A DNA stretch of 64,000 bases from Prorocentrum cordatum (taxonomy: Eukaryota; Sar; Dinophyceae; Prorocentrales; Prorocentraceae), in assembly GCA_963575745.1 (NCBI GenBank), contig CAUYUJ010007236.1, positions 397,001-461,000 on the forward strand, in the 5' to 3' direction. A model generated the notes under the pieces. It saw only the letters and a program-made list of their open reading frames with translations, was not told the DNA's origin and made no database searches. Of this stretch, positions 9,370-20,494 are shown in pieces. How positions within the stretch are numbered: position 1 is the first letter of the stretch; the number at the start of each line of letters is the position of its first letter. The position numbers and the translations under genes are program-made.

Positions 9370-12060
9370 TTGGATGGAAGACGAGGAGGTAAATTGAGGA
9401 GCAGGTGAAGGATGAAACGACGCGAGAAGACTTCCACGCTGACTTTTCGCCCTTGTCTGACATGATCTCAATACGGGCCTCCTTGAATTACATCGGTTTT
9501 CCAGGAGTTTCGATGCTTTCTTCCGCACCCTCCGCGGAGGTCAGAAGGTATGGAAAGTGGAGGGGAGGGGGGAGGGATGAGGAGAGCGGGGGGCGCAAGC
9601 AGGAAGGAGGAACGAGGGAGGATGGAGGGGAGGAGGACGATGAGGGTGGACAGAGGAGAGATGAGGGAGGGAGGCCAGAGTACAGTCGCACCGAGGTTAT
9701 TATATAATGTTATTCGTGTTTGTTGGGTGTTATTTTGTTTCCTGGGGGAGGGTACCCTCGAATGCTTTCATGTGGGCCTGGGGATGTCCTCATGTACTCG
9801 AAGGCTGTTCTTGTGTCCCAGGTCCGTCTGAAAGGAGGTGAGAGGAGGGACGAGGGAGGGATGTGAGAGGTGAGGATTGAGGTGGGCAGTCGGTAGAGAA
9901 GAAGGGCGGAAGGCGCAAGCAGGGCGGCGGAGCATCGAGGCAGGAGTATAGTGTCAGGATAAGCGCAGATGGAGCGGGACGATCATGGGATGTGGTAGGC
10001 TGGATGAAATGAGAAGCATGCGAAACATGAGGATGCAATAGAAATGTGGGGAGTGGGCGGAAAATGGGGGCGGAATGAAGGAGAAGGGAGGAAGCTGCAG
10101 GACGAGCGGACCTCCTTCCGCTTGCGGCACGCACTCGTTCTGGGAAGGGAGTGGCGCGGAGCAGGAGCGGCAGCAGCATGCCGTGCAGGACAGGGGGAGG
10201 ATGTCATGGCGGTGTGTAGTCCGGGGGGTGGGGAAGGAACAAGAACAAAGGCAGTGCGCGGATGAATCTTTTTTGCGTCGCTGCGCGGCAGAGGCAGTCC
10301 GCAAGCGCGCCAGAGCGGTTCGGGCAACGGGAAGCGCGAGTGAGCCGGCGGCGGGAGGAGGAAAAGACAGGCGGAAGCGGCCGCGGGGCGGGAGGAGGGA
10401 GGGGAGGTGTGTGCAAGAAACACGCACCGTGCATTGTCATTGCAGACGCGTCGCGTTCACCGCCGACTCATTTCATCTAGTTCACGCCAGAAGGGCCGAA
10501 TCCAATTCCAATCTGGCGTGACAACAATATTCATACGTCATCCAGGGGTCCGCCCCCCTCCCAAATACTACTGGGATCGGCCCCCCCCCATCCCCCGCTG
10601 GATGGGTACGCCCGCGAGCCTCGGTAAGGCCTTGCGGATGTGATCCCCCCCCCGCCCCTTTGTGGTCGTTGTTGTGTGGGCTTGGCGTGGTGGTAGGTGT
10701 CGGTGCCCCCTCCCCCACCGTTGGGCGTGTGTTGGTTCGTCGTTGTCGTCGTCGTCTTTCGTCCTCGGTGTTGGCGTCGGCGCGTCGGTTCCGTCGTCGT
10801 CGTCGTTGTCCCTCCCATCTCATTGGGGGGGTGTCGTCGTCGTTGTTTCGTCGTCGTCGTTGTCCCTCGTGGAACCCTTGGGCTCATCCCATCGGGGGAA
10901 GCCTCTGAACACTCGACCCTGGATCATACATCGTTCAGCAGGCATGTCTGTAAATTTCCACTGGTCCCTCATATTGCATTCCGTCACAGATTGTTGTCTC
11001 AGCTTTGCCGTGTGGTTGATCGATGGTTAGTTCATCGTCCTCTGATCATCGGTCCGACGTCATGACCAACGGATCAGTGATGAGACGCTGATTCTCCGGA
11101 TCTTTGTTCCCCACCTTTTGCGTACGGCACACATTTGCAACGATATGGCTCACCACAGAGTCCAGATCGGCCATGGAGACCCACGGGCTTCTAGGTGCCC
11201 CACTCGCGAGCGTCCAGCTTTAGGCCCGACCCCCGTCCAAACACGTCTGGAACCAAAGCCATGCCCAGGCCAGCTTGAGCACCGCTTGAGGTCCAGTGTT
11301 TCCACACTGCATCTTTATCTAGCTCTTTGTTGTGCCCTTCGTCATCTGCATTCTCTCTTTCTCTTCTCCTCCCGTTCTTGATCCTCGTCGTTATCCACCT
11401 TCTCCTTGTCCGTGCCCTCCTCATGCTTTTGCTTTGTTTTTGCCCTCCTCTCTCTTCGCAGACCTTGTCGTTCTCGTCATGGTTCTCCTTCTCGTCGTTT
11501 TTGTTGCCCTTTCCTGCTCATTTCATCATCATCCTCGATGAGTCCCCGTCGTCCTTCTTCCTCCCCATGTTCCGCCAGCCTGTGTGTCATTTACGGATGG
11601 GCGGATGGATGACCCCCAGCTTGCATATCAGGCCACGGCTGGATGTGTTCTACGATTGTCATGATATTCTTCCCTTGTTGCAATCCCTTATTCGTGCAAG
11701 GCGCAACGAACTGTCTGCAAAGCTTGTTGGAGCAACGTAGCGGTGCACAACTTATCGGAGAAGACAATATTGCATTATTATGGTAGTGGTCTTCCTCGAA
11801 CGTATGACCTCCTGTGCTCCGTCCCCAGCACCGTTGTTGAATCTGCTGCTGCTGCTGCCCGTCGCGCTTCGCATGCTCACGAGGGGGAAAGCTGCTGTTC
11901 TTCGTGCGATCCCCACCACTGATTTTCAGTGTGCCAGGATGTACGTTTTGAGTGTAGGGCTTTGACGTGTATTCTTGGTACGCACGTTTGATGTCAGTTC
12001 AGTACGCATGATCTTGGAGTGTGTTTGACACCTCTGATCGCTTGCAGCGTTCCTGATGTC
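9370..12060. other. Gene-free stretch with purine-rich and (GTC)n tracts
   Basis: GAG/GGA-rich at 9550-9680, mixed GC-rich DNA to 10530, GTC/GTT trinucleotide tracts at about 10735-10865, then CT-rich sequence at 11330-11580. Open frames are mostly Ser/Pro/Val strings made by the repeats. I recognise no gene. Confidence 0.5.
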
Positions 12061-13040
12061 TGACCTTGGTGGGTGCGTCCAGTATGTGTGTGTGTGTGTG
12101 CTATTGGTGTATATGATTGGTGTATGTTGTTAAAGCGTGCTAGTTGTGGGTGCATGTGTGTTGTTGCGTATGCTTGACACTCATGGTTTATGTTGTGCGG
12201 ATGTTTGTTTGTGTGTTTGTATTGTTGTTTGTTGGTAGTGTATGCTCTTGGTGTTTGCTGTTGTGTAGCGTCGCTATTGGTGACGTGTGAGTTTAGTAAT
12301 GTCTGTTTGAGGCGTATGTTGTGGATGTGTGGTCTCGGTGTGTGTGTGTGTGTGTTCTTGCTGGCGAGCACTCTGGTATGTAATTGGTACATGTTGTTTT
12401 TGTGTGCCATGGGTCCCCTTCATTGGCGTCTAGCTTATTATCGCTCTGTTTTGTTAATGAGCTTATTAGCTTGTAAGCTGTATTGTTATTATCTAGCTTA
12501 TAAGCTTGCTTAATTGAACTGGGGCGATCGCGCACCTCTGCAGCGCATATCGGCCCCGCGGGGTGTCTGGTCTGAGCTCCCTCCGGGAAGGACAGGGCGA
12601 GCACGGGCCTTCCATGAGGCTGCCCATCGACTCCCCGGTTTCGCCGTCGCCCGTGGCACAGTTCCTCGCGCGGTGGCCGCTGTTGTTCGGCGGCGCGGCC
12701 AGGGGGGGAAGCAAGAGGGGCAGGTCTTCTCAGAATGCGGCGGTGCTTCCTCCGGCATTCCGAGAAGCCGCCTCTGTCTCTGGGGAGGCCCAGGCCGTTT
12801 CTCAGAAGGCCCGAGTCCTTCAAACCTTCTTTAGAAGGCCCGCGCCCTCTGACTTTCCCCCCTGGGCTCGCCGCCGAGTTGTGGATGTTCTCTTGTGGAA
12901 GGAGCTGCTTCTTTAGTCGTTGAACCCGTAACGCTCGTTACGGGGTACGGGGGGTCGCCCCCCCCTTTCTGGTAACACATGTAACAACAGCTATGGAGTC
13001 CTGCTCACGGGCATGGGGTGGTGCAGCCTCCAGACGACCC
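12061..13040. other. TG-rich stretch followed by unassigned GC-rich DNA
   Basis: 12080-12370 is built of TGTG/TTG words. 12520-12920 is GC-rich and open in several frames, but I see no domain or convincing composition and do not call a gene. Confidence 0.45.
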
Positions 13041-13044
13041 CAGA

Positions 13045-13090
13045 GGCTGCTGTCGTCGCCTTCGTCGTTGTCGTCGCGGTCGTCCTCGCA

Positions 13091-13129
<39 letters not shown>

Positions 13130-13690
13130 TTCATTATCATTGCCGTCGCCGTTGTCGTCGGCGTGGTCAAGGTCGTCGTCGTCGTCGCGGCCGTCGTCGC
13201 CATCGTCGTCGTGGTCGTCGTCGTCGTCGTCGTGGTCGTCGTCCTCGTCGTCCTCGTCGTCGTCATCGTCATCCTCGTCATCGTCATCTTTCTCGCTATC
13301 TTGTGCGTCGTCGTCATTTCCGAGGGCTTCGACAGACCTGCAGACGCCTCCAGGGGCCTCCACAGATTTCTGGGGAATTTCTGAGACGGCCGTCATCGTC
13401 ATTCTCGTCGTCGTCATCGTCGTCTTCGTCGTCGTCGTCGTTTCCGAGGGCCTCGAAGGACCTCCAGACGCCTCCAGAAGCTTGTGGAGACCTTCTGAGG
13501 CCTGTGGAGACCTCTAGAGTCCTTCAGCGGCGGCCGCCGTCGTTGTCGTCCCCGTCCTCGTCCTCGTCCTCGTCCTCACCCTCGTCCTCGTCCTCGTCCT
13601 CGTCCTTGTCGTCGTCTTCGTCGTAGTCGTCGTCGTCCTTGCCCTCGTCCTCGTGTCCTCGTCCTCGTCGTCGTCGTCGTCGTCATTGCC
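13045..13690 (+). repeat. (CGT)n blocks carrying two ~75-bp modules
   Basis: Long CGT-type trinucleotide tracts at 13045-13315, 13390-13440 and 13540-13685. Between them sit two related non-repetitive modules, 13318-13390 and 13442-13520, sharing TTTCCGAGGGC and CAGACGCCTCCAG; a third copy lies at 17812-17884, again next to CGT tracts. The Val- or Ser-only open frames here are repeat products. Confidence 0.85.
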
Positions 13691-13698
13691 CGCGTCCT

Positions 13699-13731
13699 TC
13701 GTAGCCGTTTTGGCTCAAGACTTGGTTCAAG
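13699..13731 (+). other. Dinoflagellate spliced-leader relic, probably tandem
   Basis: 13699-13719 matches the leader core (CCGTAGCCATTTTGGCTCAA plus G) at 19 of 21 positions. Straight after it, 13721-13731 reads CTTGGTTCAAG, which resembles the last 11 nt of a second, truncated leader. Genomic leader sequence in front of a gene is the mark of a trans-spliced mRNA that was reverse-transcribed and inserted; a tandem relic implies more than one cycle. Confidence 0.8.
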
Positions 13732-14263
13732 CAGCCTCGTCCAGCAAGCTGCAAGGCGACTACTGCTATGGGTGTTTGTCCCAGCACTTCGGCTGTGGCC
13801 CCGCGATGGTGGCGCTGTAGAGCAAGAGCTCGTTGCCGAACAAGCACGCATTGTCCAGCAAGTACCCCTTGTCGAGCAAGCTTTAACATTCCAGGCGGCG
13901 ACCGTCAGCTACAACGTCAAGCGCCGCCTCCAGAATACCCCGTGGTCAGAAGACATGCGGCTGAATAGGCCAGAGTGCCTCATCTACCTGCACACCCATG
14001 GGGTGCGGATGCCCAAGTGCCAGGATGTTCCGAAGCAGTGGGTCCTCGACGTGGACGTCGAGTTGGGTTGCGGCCTCCTGGAGATAATTTCGGTCAGCTG
14101 TTGCCGAGTTGCGAAACGATACCCGGATCCGAACGGCGACCACCTCCCGATCTTGTTTCGGTTCTGTTCTCGCTTCGTCGCCGGCGCGCTCCACATCGCC
14201 AGGGGCAAGTCTCATTTGTCAGCTTGCGGCCGTGAGCAGAGTATTCCATTTCAGTGTGTTTGA
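13732..14263 (+). CDS. Retroposed gene, unknown product
   Basis: The frame read as VEQELVAEQARIVQQVPLV... is open from before the leader relic to the TGA at 14261, about 170 codons after the relic. No in-frame ATG occurs until about residue 75 of that frame (MRLNRPECLIYL near 13954), so the true start is unclear or the copy has lost it. Composition is protein-like, with a Gln/Glu/Val-rich possible helix followed by a His/Cys-containing part (THGVRMPKCQDVPKQWVLD). I recognise no family. The leader relic supports insertion of a processed mRNA copy; no intron is visible. Confidence 0.5.
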
Positions 14264-14269
14264 TGGCCT

Positions 14270-15010
14270 TCGGCCCATTCCGCCACCTTGCCTGGGTTGT
14301 GGGTGTGAGGCCTATTGGATGTTCGTTGGGACCTCGTGGAGGTCTTCCCTATTGGAAGCAGTTTGGAAGCCTCGTTTGGGCGTCGTGGGGGCCTCGTGGG
14401 GCCTCTTTGGGGGCCTCTTCGGCGCCTTCTGGGGCCTCTTCGGGGCTTCTCTGGACGGAAGGCTAAGGTTTCGGTTCGTGTGTCCTCTCTTCGGCCCTTT
14501 TTGGGGCCCCTCTTAGGCCGTCTTGGGCGCCTCGTGGGCCATCGCGGGGAGTTTTTACGTCGTCTTGAGGCCTTCTCGGAGGCCTCTTGGGTCGTTTTTG
14601 GGGTGGTTTGGAGGCCTTTGTGGGCCGCTCTTGGAGCGTCGGAATGCCGAGAAAGCGCGAACGCCAAATTCGATTGGAAACCACGAGGGGGTCAACGACT
14701 TGTGCCTCCCAAGCCCTGTTGGGAGGCCTTTTGGAGGCCATTTGGGGCGTCCTGGAGGCCTCCTGGGCCAACGCCATCTTCGGCGTTTGGAGCGATCTTT
14801 CGGCGATGTGGGGCCCTGTTGGACGGGGCTCGGGGCGTTTCGGGGCCCTCTCGGGCCCGTTTTCGGGCCCTCCCGGGCCCGAGAACGTCGCGCGGGGAGA
14901 CGCGCTGGAGCCCGGGGAGCATGCAGGACCCCCTGGGAAGATTGCGGAGACTTGGGCCTCGGCGTTCTACGAGTCCTCCTCAGCACTGAGGGCTAAGATC
15001 CCAGGGGTTA
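14270..15010 (+). repeat. Degenerate GGGGCCTC/CTTGGGG repeat, second locus
   Basis: Irregular G-rich words (GGCCTCTT, GGGGCCTCGTGGG) as at 5885-6239, thinning out after about 14900. No period or coding frame is clear. Confidence 0.6.
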
Positions 15011-15067
15011 GCCACAGGACCTGAGGACGCGCCCTTCCGTGCCCAGAGGGACCTTTTTGCAGATCCG

Positions 15068-17175
15068 ATGGGCCAGGGCCGGTGCTTCGACAGCGGCGAC
15101 GGCTGGCCCGCAGGCGCATTCATTAACCGAATGAGCATAGCGCATGACCAGCCCGAGGGCACAAGCACAACGGAGGAGACTATTGCGTTCAAGCGCGCGC
15201 TGAAAAACGTGAGCATCTCGTGCGGGCACGAGGAAGCCATGACCAAGAGGTTGACGTCCCTGCCTTCCCTTGCTCAGCGTGCGGGTTATGGGTCATTGCG
15301 ACGCGGGCTTCCTCTCGAGCGAGCGCAGGATGCTGCTGACCGACAGGGAGGGGCGTAATGATTTGAAGACAGCGCTCGGGGAGTACTCGCGCAATCGACC
15401 TTCGACTTACGCGACCGGTCCCCTGAGCCATCATGCCCCCCAGGCGCTCAACGTGTTGGTCCAGGACGGGGTCTCCACGGGGTCTCAAGGGCGAGAACGT
15501 CACCCCTCCCTACTGTGACACATTCATCACTACCATTAGCGATGCCACGAACTGCACATTCAGAGTCAGGGCCTTGGCCACCCGCAGGCGCGAGAAATCA
15601 TGAAGCTGGTGCGCGCGCGCGATCGCGCAGGGAACACCGCGAACTCCATGTCGGCGCCTCTGGAGGACTGGGTGACAATGGCCTTGGACATGCAGCTCAC
15701 CTGCTTGGCATTGGGTGTGTGCGAACTGATCTCCAGGGATATCGAGGTCGCGCGGCCCCTCGTCAACCTGACTGTACTGAAGATCAACGGCGCCCTGTTC
15801 ACGCGCGACACCCCGGCGGCCCAGCCCCTCGTCACTTGGCCTACATCATTCTGCGCAACGCCAAGTTCATGTGCAGCGTCGCAGCGGCGGAGCCCCTCGC
15901 CATCTAGCCGCGGATTTCATGGACACGCAGTGGTAGGCGACGACGCGGCGGTGGAGCCCCTCGCCAGGGTGGCTTCGCTGAGCCTCGCCGACGCGCAGGT
16001 CGCGGGCGACTTCGCGGCGGTGGGGCCCCCCGCCAGGTCACGGGCGACATCGAGTCGCTTGAGCCCCTCGTCTAGTTGACCACCTCTGCCTCTCTGGCGC
16101 GCAGCTCGCGGGCGACGGCGAGGCGGTGGGGCTCCTCGCCAAGCTGACTGCGCCGAGCCTCGCCGACGCGCAAGTCGCGGTCGACACCAGGGAGGTGGAG
16201 CCTTTCGCCAAGTTGGCCATGCTGAAACATTCCGCCGCGCAGGTCACGGCGACCCTGGGTTTCGCCGACGCGCGGGTCATGGAAGACGCCCGGGCGGCGG
16301 GCGTCCTCGCCAAGCAGACCGCGGGCGACATTGGGGCGGCAGGGCCCCGAGCCAGGGCGACCGCGCCGCGCCTCTCGCTAAGCAGGTCAAGAGCGACACC
16401 AGGGCGGCGGAGCCCCGAGCCAAGCTGACCGAGCAGAGCCCCCGCGACGCGCTGGTCGCGGGCGACTTTGAGGCGGCGGGCCCCCTCGCCCAGCTAACCA
16501 TGCTGAGCCTCTCCGCCACGCGAGTCACCGGCGACTTCATGGCCGCGGTGCCCCTCGCTCAGGCGACCGCGCTGAGCCCCGCCGAGGCGCGGGGCGCGGG
16601 CGATGTCGAAGCGGCGGGTGCCCTCGCCAAGCCGACAATGCTGAAATTCATCGCAACGCAGGTCGCGGGCGACATCGAGGCGGCGGGGCTTCTCGCCAGG
16701 CTGACCGCGCCGAGCCCGCTGGCGCGCAGGTCGCGGGCGACGTCGAGGCGGACAGGGGCCCCGTCGTCGAGCTGGCCATGCTGGAATTCTCCGCCGCGCA
16801 GATCACGGGCGACGCCCTGGTGGCGGAGGCCCTCGTCAATTTGACCTTGCTGATTTTGGGCCGAACCAAGGCCGTGGGCGACGCCGAGGAGGTGGCCCCC
16901 CAGTCAATTTGACCAGGCTGAACCGCGGGGGCACGCGGGCCACGGGCGACAGCCAGGCGTTGCAGCCCATTGCCAAGTTGACCTACCTGAGCCTGCACAA
17001 CACCATGGCCATGGGCGACACTATGGTCATGGGCGACATCAATGCGGTGGAGCTCCTCGCAGAGCTGACCTGGTTGGAGCTCTCCGCCACGCAGGTCTTT
17101 GGCGACGTCCAGGCGGCGCAGACCCTCCCAAGTTGACCGACTTGGACCTCAGCGACACTTGGTATTTGGGGCGAC
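15068..17175 (+). pseudogene. Leucine-rich-repeat protein gene, frame-broken
   Basis: From about 15740 to 17175 a ~72-bp unit recurs roughly 20 times; read in the right frame each gives a 24-residue LRR of the form LAxLTxLxLxxTxVxGDIEA. Clear units are KLTYLSLHNTMAMGD near 16974 and ELTWLELSATQVFGD near 17058. The pattern hops between all three plus frames (open pieces end near 16079, 16428, 16844 and 17136), so no continuous protein exists. Upstream pieces 15068-15358, 15270-15518 and about 15520-15603 look protein-like and may be its N-terminal domain, also frame-broken. LRRs bind proteins; no partner can be inferred. Many small indels point to an old pseudogene, though error in repeats could add some. 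The start at 15068 is only the first plausible ATG. Confidence 0.7.
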
Positions 17176-18185
17176 ATCCTGGCTGTGCAACGTCCAGGCG
17201 TGAGGCTCGTGGGCTCCAGGTTCAGGACCTGTCGTTGACTGAGCGGGGCTGGTTCCGCAGAGAGCATCCGGCCTCCAGAACGCGAGGGGGGCTCGAAGAT
17301 ATGGGGCCTCGCTTGGCGGCCCCTTGTGCCCCTATTCCAGTCCTTTCCCTCCCCCCTTCCGTCATCGCCCTTCTCCCCTTCGCTTCCGTCCGTCCTCCGC
17401 GCCCTGTTTGCGGGGCATCGCACGCAGGCCGCCGCGACTGACGAGGGGGGGGGGCAGGGGCGGGTGGGGGGTGACCGAACGTGCGCGCGCCGCGGCCGCG
17501 GCGCCACAGCAGCGCGCCGCAGTTCCGTCTTCGCCACCGGCGTCCGTCGCGAGGGCACGCGTGTGGTTTTATACGTGATTCCGAGATTTCGAGCAGCCGC
17601 AGAGCTGGCTTGCAGTCGTACTTGATACAGAAAATCCAAATGCATCGAGGGCGATGAGATCGACTCGGTGATCGCGCTTGCCTTCGCTCTCGTCGTCGCC
17701 GTCGTCGTCGTCCTCGCCGTCGCCACTGCCGCCGTTGCGTCGTCGCCGTCCTCGTCCTCGTCCCCGTCCTCGTCCTCCTCGTCGTCGTCGTCGTTGGTTG
17801 TCGCCGTCGTCGTTCCCGAAACCCCGACAGGCCTGCAGAGGTCCCCGCAGATCCCCCGAGGTTTCTGGAGACCTTCGGACACCTTCAGTGGCTGCCGTTA
17901 TCGTCGGCGTTATCGGCGTCGTCGTCGTCATCGTCGTCGTCGTTGTCGTCGTCGTTGTCGTCGTCGTCGTTTTCGTTTTCGTTCCCGTCCTCGTTTTCGT
18001 CCCTGTCCTTGTCCTCGTCTGCGTCCTCGTATTCGTATTCGTCCTCGCCATCGCCATCGTCGTCGTCGTCGTCATTGCCGTCGTCGTTATCATCGTCGTT
18101 TCGCGCCCATGCCTGCCCCCCCGCGGGGCCCGCTCACGTTACCGTTGCCTCCCCACGGGGGCCCGATTACCCCCCTTCCTTTGTA
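17176..18185. repeat. Unassigned GC-rich DNA then (CGT)n tracts with a third 75-bp module
   Basis: 17176-17670 holds no recognised gene. 17690-17810 and 17890-18100 are CGT/CGTCCT tracts; between them 17812-17884 is a diverged copy of the modules at 13318 and 13442. Confidence 0.7.
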
Positions 18186-18189
18186 ACGG

Positions 18190-18529
18190 GCGTGACGGTG
18201 GGAGGGATGCCAACAACATTCAGGTTGACACCATCCCTCCACTGCAGGCGTCGCCTGCAACTGCGCCCACCAGCTTCCGCTTCTGCGCGCAGTGCGGCAG
18301 CCCCACGAAGGAGAACGACAGGCCGCCGGTTGCCTTCAAGGGGGGGGAGCTCCGGGCGGAGCGCAAACATGACCTGGGGTGCAAGAGGGTTCGCGGCGGG
18401 TCCCGTTTCCATGCGACGTGGACGCGTTACGTGGCCAAATCAGGCCGTGGATCTGGCGCCCACGCGCCAGATCCACGTATGGAAGGAACGCGCTGTCGGA
18501 AGCAGGTTTGCGAATGTTGTAGCGTATAG
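18190..18529 (+). CDS. Possible exon with a Cys-rich (zinc-ribbon-like) segment
   Basis: The frame ending at the TAG at 18527 has protein-like composition: FRFCAQCGSPTKENDR, then KHDLGCKRVRGGS, ending KQVCECCSV. The CxxC pair could bind zinc. There is no start, and upstream the frame runs into CGT repeat, so if real this is an exon or remnant. A perfect 14-bp inverted repeat (18446-18477) falls inside. Family unknown. Confidence 0.3.
18446..18477. repeat. Perfect 14-bp inverted repeat with 4-nt loop
   Basis: CGTGGATCTGGCGC at 18446-18459, loop CCAC, GCGCCAGATCCACG at 18464-18477. No mismatch. It could form a strong hairpin in DNA or RNA. Confidence 0.9.
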
Positions 18530-19590
18530 GATCCCATATATCCAATGAGTCAACATAGTAACATATGACTCGATTCCCTAAATAATGTTTATTATTTCGT
18601 ACCCCCCCCACCAGATCCGCGACCCATCCACGGAGCGCCTCCATAGGCTAACGACAACAACAATGTTGCCTTTCTGAGTCTGGACCATTTTCTAGCGCTC
18701 TCGCCTTCCAAGACAGCCCCAGATGCCTCGAAGATGGCCCCAGAATGGCCCCAAAAAGCCTCCAACAGGGCCTCAACGCGGCCCAGGAGGGCCCAAGTTG
18801 TCCGCAGAGGTGCCCAGGACAGCCCCCGCACGGCTCAAGTGCGCGCCAAGACGGCGCAAGAGATCCCCAGGGCGGCCCGTGTTAGGCCCCAAGGCGTCCC
18901 TTGGGGGCCCCCAGGACGGCCTCCGAGGGCGTCAAAGGTGCCACGAGCGCCCGAAGACGGCCGGAGACCCCCCAAAACCGCCCCACCAGGCCCCAGACAA
19001 GCGCCAACGCAGCCCCAAGATGTCCTCAAGAGGGCCCACGGGGCCCCCGAACGGCTTTCAGGAGAGCCCAAACGTGCATATTCCACCTATACGACCACTC
19101 TGCGGGTGATAAGGAGGTTGCGGGGGGGGGTGGGAGGGGGGTGGTTCATGACGACAACTGTGGTGAATGTGGTGCTGATGGCCGATGATGGTGTGGATGA
19201 CGTGGCGGATTTTTGTTTGTTTTTTCGCTTGGGCGTTTTGTGTCATTCGGTGGCCGCCATCCTCAGAGGAGGGAGGAGAGGAGGAGGGAGGCGATGAATG
19301 GCAATCGAGCCTCCGTCCTAGCAAAAATGTGACGAGCTGACCGACTTGTGTCGTATGGCCTGAGCCCTTGAGCCGAGAGAAAGATCTAGAAAACCAGGCT
19401 CGAGTTAAACAATTACGGATACGAGGAGGAGAAGCAAGAGGAGGTGACCCATGATGAGCAACCATGGTGGTGTCCCATGATGAGCAGCCATGCTGAGCAA
19501 CCATGATGAGCAACTTACGGGACAATGATGAGCAACCGCGATGGAGAACCAAGATGGGTAACCATCATGAGCAACCGGCGGGACAATGAT
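18530..19590 (-). repeat. Reverse-oriented CCCCAAGAxGGCC repeat and flanking gene-free DNA
   Basis: 18715-19085 is the minus-strand version of the CTTGGGG-type texture at 5885 and 14270. 19086-19440 has no recognised gene. At 19440-19590 a short word, GATGAGCAACCATG, repeats about eight times with GGGACAATGATG, a preamble to the arrays that follow. Confidence 0.6.
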
Positions 19591-19594
19591 GATT

Positions 19595-20206
19595 TCACGA
19601 TCGATCTCTCTATCGATCTCACTATCGATCCAGCATTTGGTCTCACAATCGATGTCACTATCGATATCACCATCGATCTCACTATCGATCCCACTATCAG
19701 ACTATGGATCTCACAATATATCTCACTATCGATCCCACTATCGATCTCACATTCAATCTCACGATCGATCTCAATCGATATCACGCTCGATGTCACAATC
19801 GATCTCACATTCGGTCTCACTATCGATCTCACTATCGATGTCACTATCGATCTCACTATCGATCCCACGATCGATCTCACTATCGATCTCACGACAGGAC
19901 ACCGACGGGACAATGCGGGCTCGATCTTTCAATCGATCTCATAATCGGTCTCACTATCGATCTAACCATCGATATAACCATCGATCTCACAACTGATCTC
20001 ACTATCGATCTCACATTCGATCGCACAATCGATCTCACTTCCCGTGCCACTATCAATTTCACGATCGATCTCACAATCGATCTCACTATCGATATCCCTA
20101 TCGATCCAACATTCGGTCTCACATTCGGTGTCACTATCGATATCACTTTCGGTGTCACTATCAATTTCACGATCGATCTCACTATCGATCCCACTATCGA
20201 TCTCAC
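19595..20206 (+). repeat. 12-bp minisatellite, TCGATCTCACTA type
   Basis: About 50 tandem 12-mers of the consensus TCGATCTCACTA, with variants in single positions (TCGATCCCACTA, TCGGTCTCACAT). At 19891-19920 it is interrupted by a fragment (CGACAGGACACCGACGGGAC) of the 96-bp unit that follows. Read as protein it gives Asp-Leu-Thr-Ile quartets, a repeat product. Confidence 0.95.
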
Positions 20207-20494
20207 GACAAGACAACGGCGGGCGACCGACGGGACAATGCGGGCTACCGCTTGACACGCGCCGGCGGGGGAAACATTTATGTTGGCGAACCATCAGCGA
20301 CAGACAGGACAACGGCGGGCAACCGACAAGACAATGCGGGCCACCGCTTGACACGCGCCAGCGAGGGAAACATGAATGTTGGCGAACCACTAGCGACAGA
20401 CAGGACAACGGCGGGCAACCGACGGGACAATGCGGGCCACCACTTGACACGCGCCGGCGGGGGAACTATTTATGTTGGCGAACCACTAGCGATA
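20207..20494 (+). repeat. Three tandem 96-bp units
   Basis: Units at 20207-20302, 20303-20398 and 20399-20494, exactly 96 bp each and over 90% alike; each ends TGTTGGCGAACCAYYAGCGA. A fragment of the same unit lies inside the preceding 12-bp array. Confidence 0.95.

Noticed and set aside
13013-13626. Val-rich 'membrane protein' frames
   Set aside because: They come from (CGT)n repeats; poly-Val, poly-Ser and poly-Arg appear in the three phases.
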